DNA from: Candidatus Vicinibacter affinis
Lineage (GTDB): Bacteria > Bacteroidota > Bacteroidia > Chitinophagales > Saprospiraceae
Direction of reading: 5' to 3'
DNA length: 64,000 nucleotides
NCBI GenBank assembly: GCA_016714365.1
Contig: JADJNH010000005.1
Coordinates: forward strand, 2,270,501-2,334,500
A program made the position numbers and the translations under genes. Under the pieces are notes generated by a model. It saw only the letters and a program-made list of their open reading frames with translations, was not told the origin of the DNA and made no database searches. Below, one piece after another: positions 62,491 through 64,000 of this stretch (the stretch's first letter is position 1; the number at the start of each line of letters is the position of its first letter).

Positions 62491-63477
62491 TCAATTTGTT
62501 CGCTCCAATACCAAAATTACAAATTCATTTAACCGTGATTTTTGTAAAGGGTTTAATGGAAGGTTTTCTATCATTTCGAAACACCTTTTTTTATAAGCCA
62601 AATACATTTCATTGACTTTTTCCTTGATCCCCAGTTGAGAAAACCGGGATTCAATTAATTCAATTTTTTCGGGATGATCTTCATGATATTCTTTTAGTAA
62701 AACTTGCCTTTTTTCCTCTTCCATAGAATCCAATGCAGTCAGTATCAAGGCTGATTTTTTCTTCTTCAGAATGTCTCCTCCTTTGACCTTTCCGGTGAGT
62801 TGCTGATCTCCGTAAAAATCAAGCCAATCATCGTGAATTTGGAAACCTACACCAAGGGTTGTACCCAGTTCATATAGTTTTTCGCAGACTTCCTGACTTT
62901 GATGTGCCAATTCAGCACCCATTTGAAAAGCACACCCAAGTAAAACGGAAGTTTTCAATCGGATCATGTTAAGATATTCACTTAATATCACTTTCTCCAT
63001 CTTCTCAAAACTCATGTCAAGACTTTGACCTTCACAAACATCCATGGCCGTTTTTAAAAAAAGATCCAGATTTCCTTTGATACCTGATTCTAACTGAGAT
63101 TGATACACAAGACGACATGCTTCAATCAACATCGCATCTCCTGATAGTATGGCCTGGTTGGTACCAAACTTGCGATAAACGGTTTCTCTCCCTCTGCGTA
63201 TGGTAGAGTCATCCATGATGTCGTCATGTACCAGTGTAAAATTATGGAACAACTCAAGTCCGTAAGCGGCACCGAGCGCCTTGCCCAAATCATCCTTCCA
63301 TAAATTGTAAATCATCAAAAGTGCAGCAGGGCGCAACTTCTTGCCTTCCTGGTGCATGATGTAAGCGATTGGTGTGTAAAGATCTTCTGGAGCACCTGAC
63401 CATGCTACCTGGCTGGAATAGTTTTCATAGATGTGGACGATCTCTTGAAACAGCTTTAAATTTGTACTTTCACTCAT
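62491..63477 (-). CDS. Polyprenyl diphosphate synthase
   Basis: 328 aa from ATG 63477 (MSESTNLKLFQEIVHIY); a longer frame to 63564 reads through the start of the divergent gene and is less likely. First Asp-rich motif: HDDIMDDSTIRRGRETVY (FARM, D-D-x-x-D); second: FQIHDDWLDFYGD (SARM). GKKLRPAALLMIYN and KKKKSALILTALD are usual in the family. It extends isoprenoid chains, for example geranylgeranyl or octaprenyl diphosphate; chain length is not evident. Its start lies four bases from the start of the divergent gene at 63482. Confidence 0.92.
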   Translation of the reverse strand: MSESTNLKLFQEIVHIYENYSSQVAWSGAPEDLYTPIAYIMHQEGKKLRPAALLMIYNLWKDDLGKALGAAYGLELFHNFTLVHDDIMDDSTIRRGRETVYRKFGTNQAILSGDAMLIEACRLVYQSQLESGIKGNLDLFLKTAMDVCEGQSLDMSFEKMEKVILSEYLNMIRLKTSVLLGCAFQMGAELAHQSQEVCEKLYELGTTLGVGFQIHDDWLDFYGDQQLTGKVKGGDILKKKKSALILTALDSMEEEKRQVLLKEYHEDHPEKIELIESRFSQLGIKEKVNEMYLAYKKRCFEMIENLPLNPLQKSRLNEFVILVLERTN

Positions 63478-63481
63478 AAAT

Positions 63482-64000
63482 ATGAAAAAACAAGTCAGTT
63501 TATTGGTAATATTTACACTGCTGGTGCTTAGCTCGTGCAAAGTAAAGGAAAATGCAGATCTCATCCTGCTAAATGGCGCAATTTATACCGCAGACAGCCT
63601 TGATCATTCTTTTACAGCCATGGCAATTGCAAATGATAAAGTAATGGCGCTTGGTTCGGATGAGGAGATGATGAGGTTGAAATCCGAAAATACAAAAACG
63701 ATAGACCTGCAGGGCAAATTTGTAATGCCGGGATTAAATGAAGGACATGCCCATTTTCTATCACTTGGCAAGAGCATGATGAGCATAGATTTACTCGAAA
63801 CTCATTCTTGGGAAGAAATTGTACTGAAAGTTGCAGTTAAAACCAAGCAGTTACCCACAGGGACCTGGATTGAAGGTAGAGGCTGGCATCAGGACAAATG
63901 GAAAGCCTCGGCGGATCTCAAATTTAATGGCTACCCCTATCACGATTTGCTCTCAGCAGCCAGCCCGGCACACCCAGTAGTACTATACCATGCCAGCGGT
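63482..64000 (+). CDS. Amidohydrolase, YtcJ-like, 5' part
   Basis: Starts MKKQVSLLVIFTLLVLSSCK, a lipobox with Cys19, then ADLILLNGAIYTADSLDHSF and VMPGLNEGHAHFLSLGK, in which HAH is the metal-binding pair of amidohydrolases. GTWIEGRGWHQDKW is typical of the YtcJ-like group. The frame stays open to the window edge at base 64000, so the C-terminal part is missing. It is a periplasmic or outer-membrane lipoprotein hydrolase; substrate unknown. Confidence 0.88.
   Translation, partial: MKKQVSLLVIFTLLVLSSCKVKENADLILLNGAIYTADSLDHSFTAMAIANDKVMALGSDEEMMRLKSENTKTIDLQGKFVMPGLNEGHAHFLSLGKSMMSIDLLETHSWEEIVLKVAVKTKQLPTGTWIEGRGWHQDKWKASADLKFNGYPYHDLLSAASPAHPVVLYHASG

Overview
The window looks like the chromosome of a Bacteroidota bacterium, probably in or near the Saprospiraceae/Chitinophagales. 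The evidence is C-terminal type IX secretion sorting domains, an OmpA protein with thrombospondin type-3 calcium repeats, a SusC/TonB-type outer-membrane receptor, a PorT-like barrel protein, several -7 boxes of the TAnnTTTG type and weak Shine-Dalgarno sequences. No rRNA or tRNA gene was seen.

Layout. 1-15 kb is a loose, mostly minus-strand region of small or accessory genes: a partial alpha/beta hydrolase, a UbiA-type prenyltransferase coupled to a methyltransferase, two DinB-like proteins, lipoproteins, a propeller protein, a barrel protein, a secreted metallopeptidase, two unannotated small membrane proteins (38 and 59 aa), and a membrane-protein pseudogene broken by one stop codon. 15-33.5 kb is a defence-type island on the minus strand: a TPR protein, an O-methyltransferase, a type I restriction-modification operon (hsdM, hsdS, hsdR), a two-gene module joining a GHKL/sacsin-type ATPase to a UPF1-like helicase with a PIN nuclease domain, and a NERD nuclease-helicase. 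34-41 kb is a housekeeping block on the plus strand (OmpA, efp-accB-accC, an MsbA-like ABC exporter, a secreted protein). 41.3-43.6 kb is a repeat-rich strip with a decayed IS110 transposase. 43.7-53.3 kb is plus strand (LexA-like regulator, tricorn-like protease, TonB receptor, a coiled-coil/membrane pair, a secreted esterase). A single EVE-like/HNH endonuclease sits at 53.5-54.7 kb. 54.7-64 kb is core metabolism and regulation (E2 of a 2-oxoacid dehydrogenase, recR, a glycosyltransferase, an M20 peptidase, an NtrC-type regulator, LOG protein, polyprenyl synthase, amidohydrolase).

The most unusual structure is in the restriction operon. A 72-bp tandem repeat (24 codons, REP-like hairpins) fills the gap between hsdS and hsdR. 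It is open in the hsdS sense, supplies a 54-residue tail to HsdS, and its last frame ends in an ATGA overlap with hsdR. A REP-associated tyrosine transposase, flanked by matched palindromes, has split the array and supplies the HsdS stop codon. A second copy of the hsdM 5' end and its upstream DNA lies about 10.2 kb away in direct orientation, so the cassette is bracketed by direct repeats.

A related non-coding module lies immediately 3' of four accessory genes (methyltransferase, hsdR, NERD-helicase, HNH enzyme), always in the same orientation to the gene. This resembles the placement of cassette attachment sites. Other mobile traces are IS21-like end repeats at four places and a MITE-like repeat in three copies.
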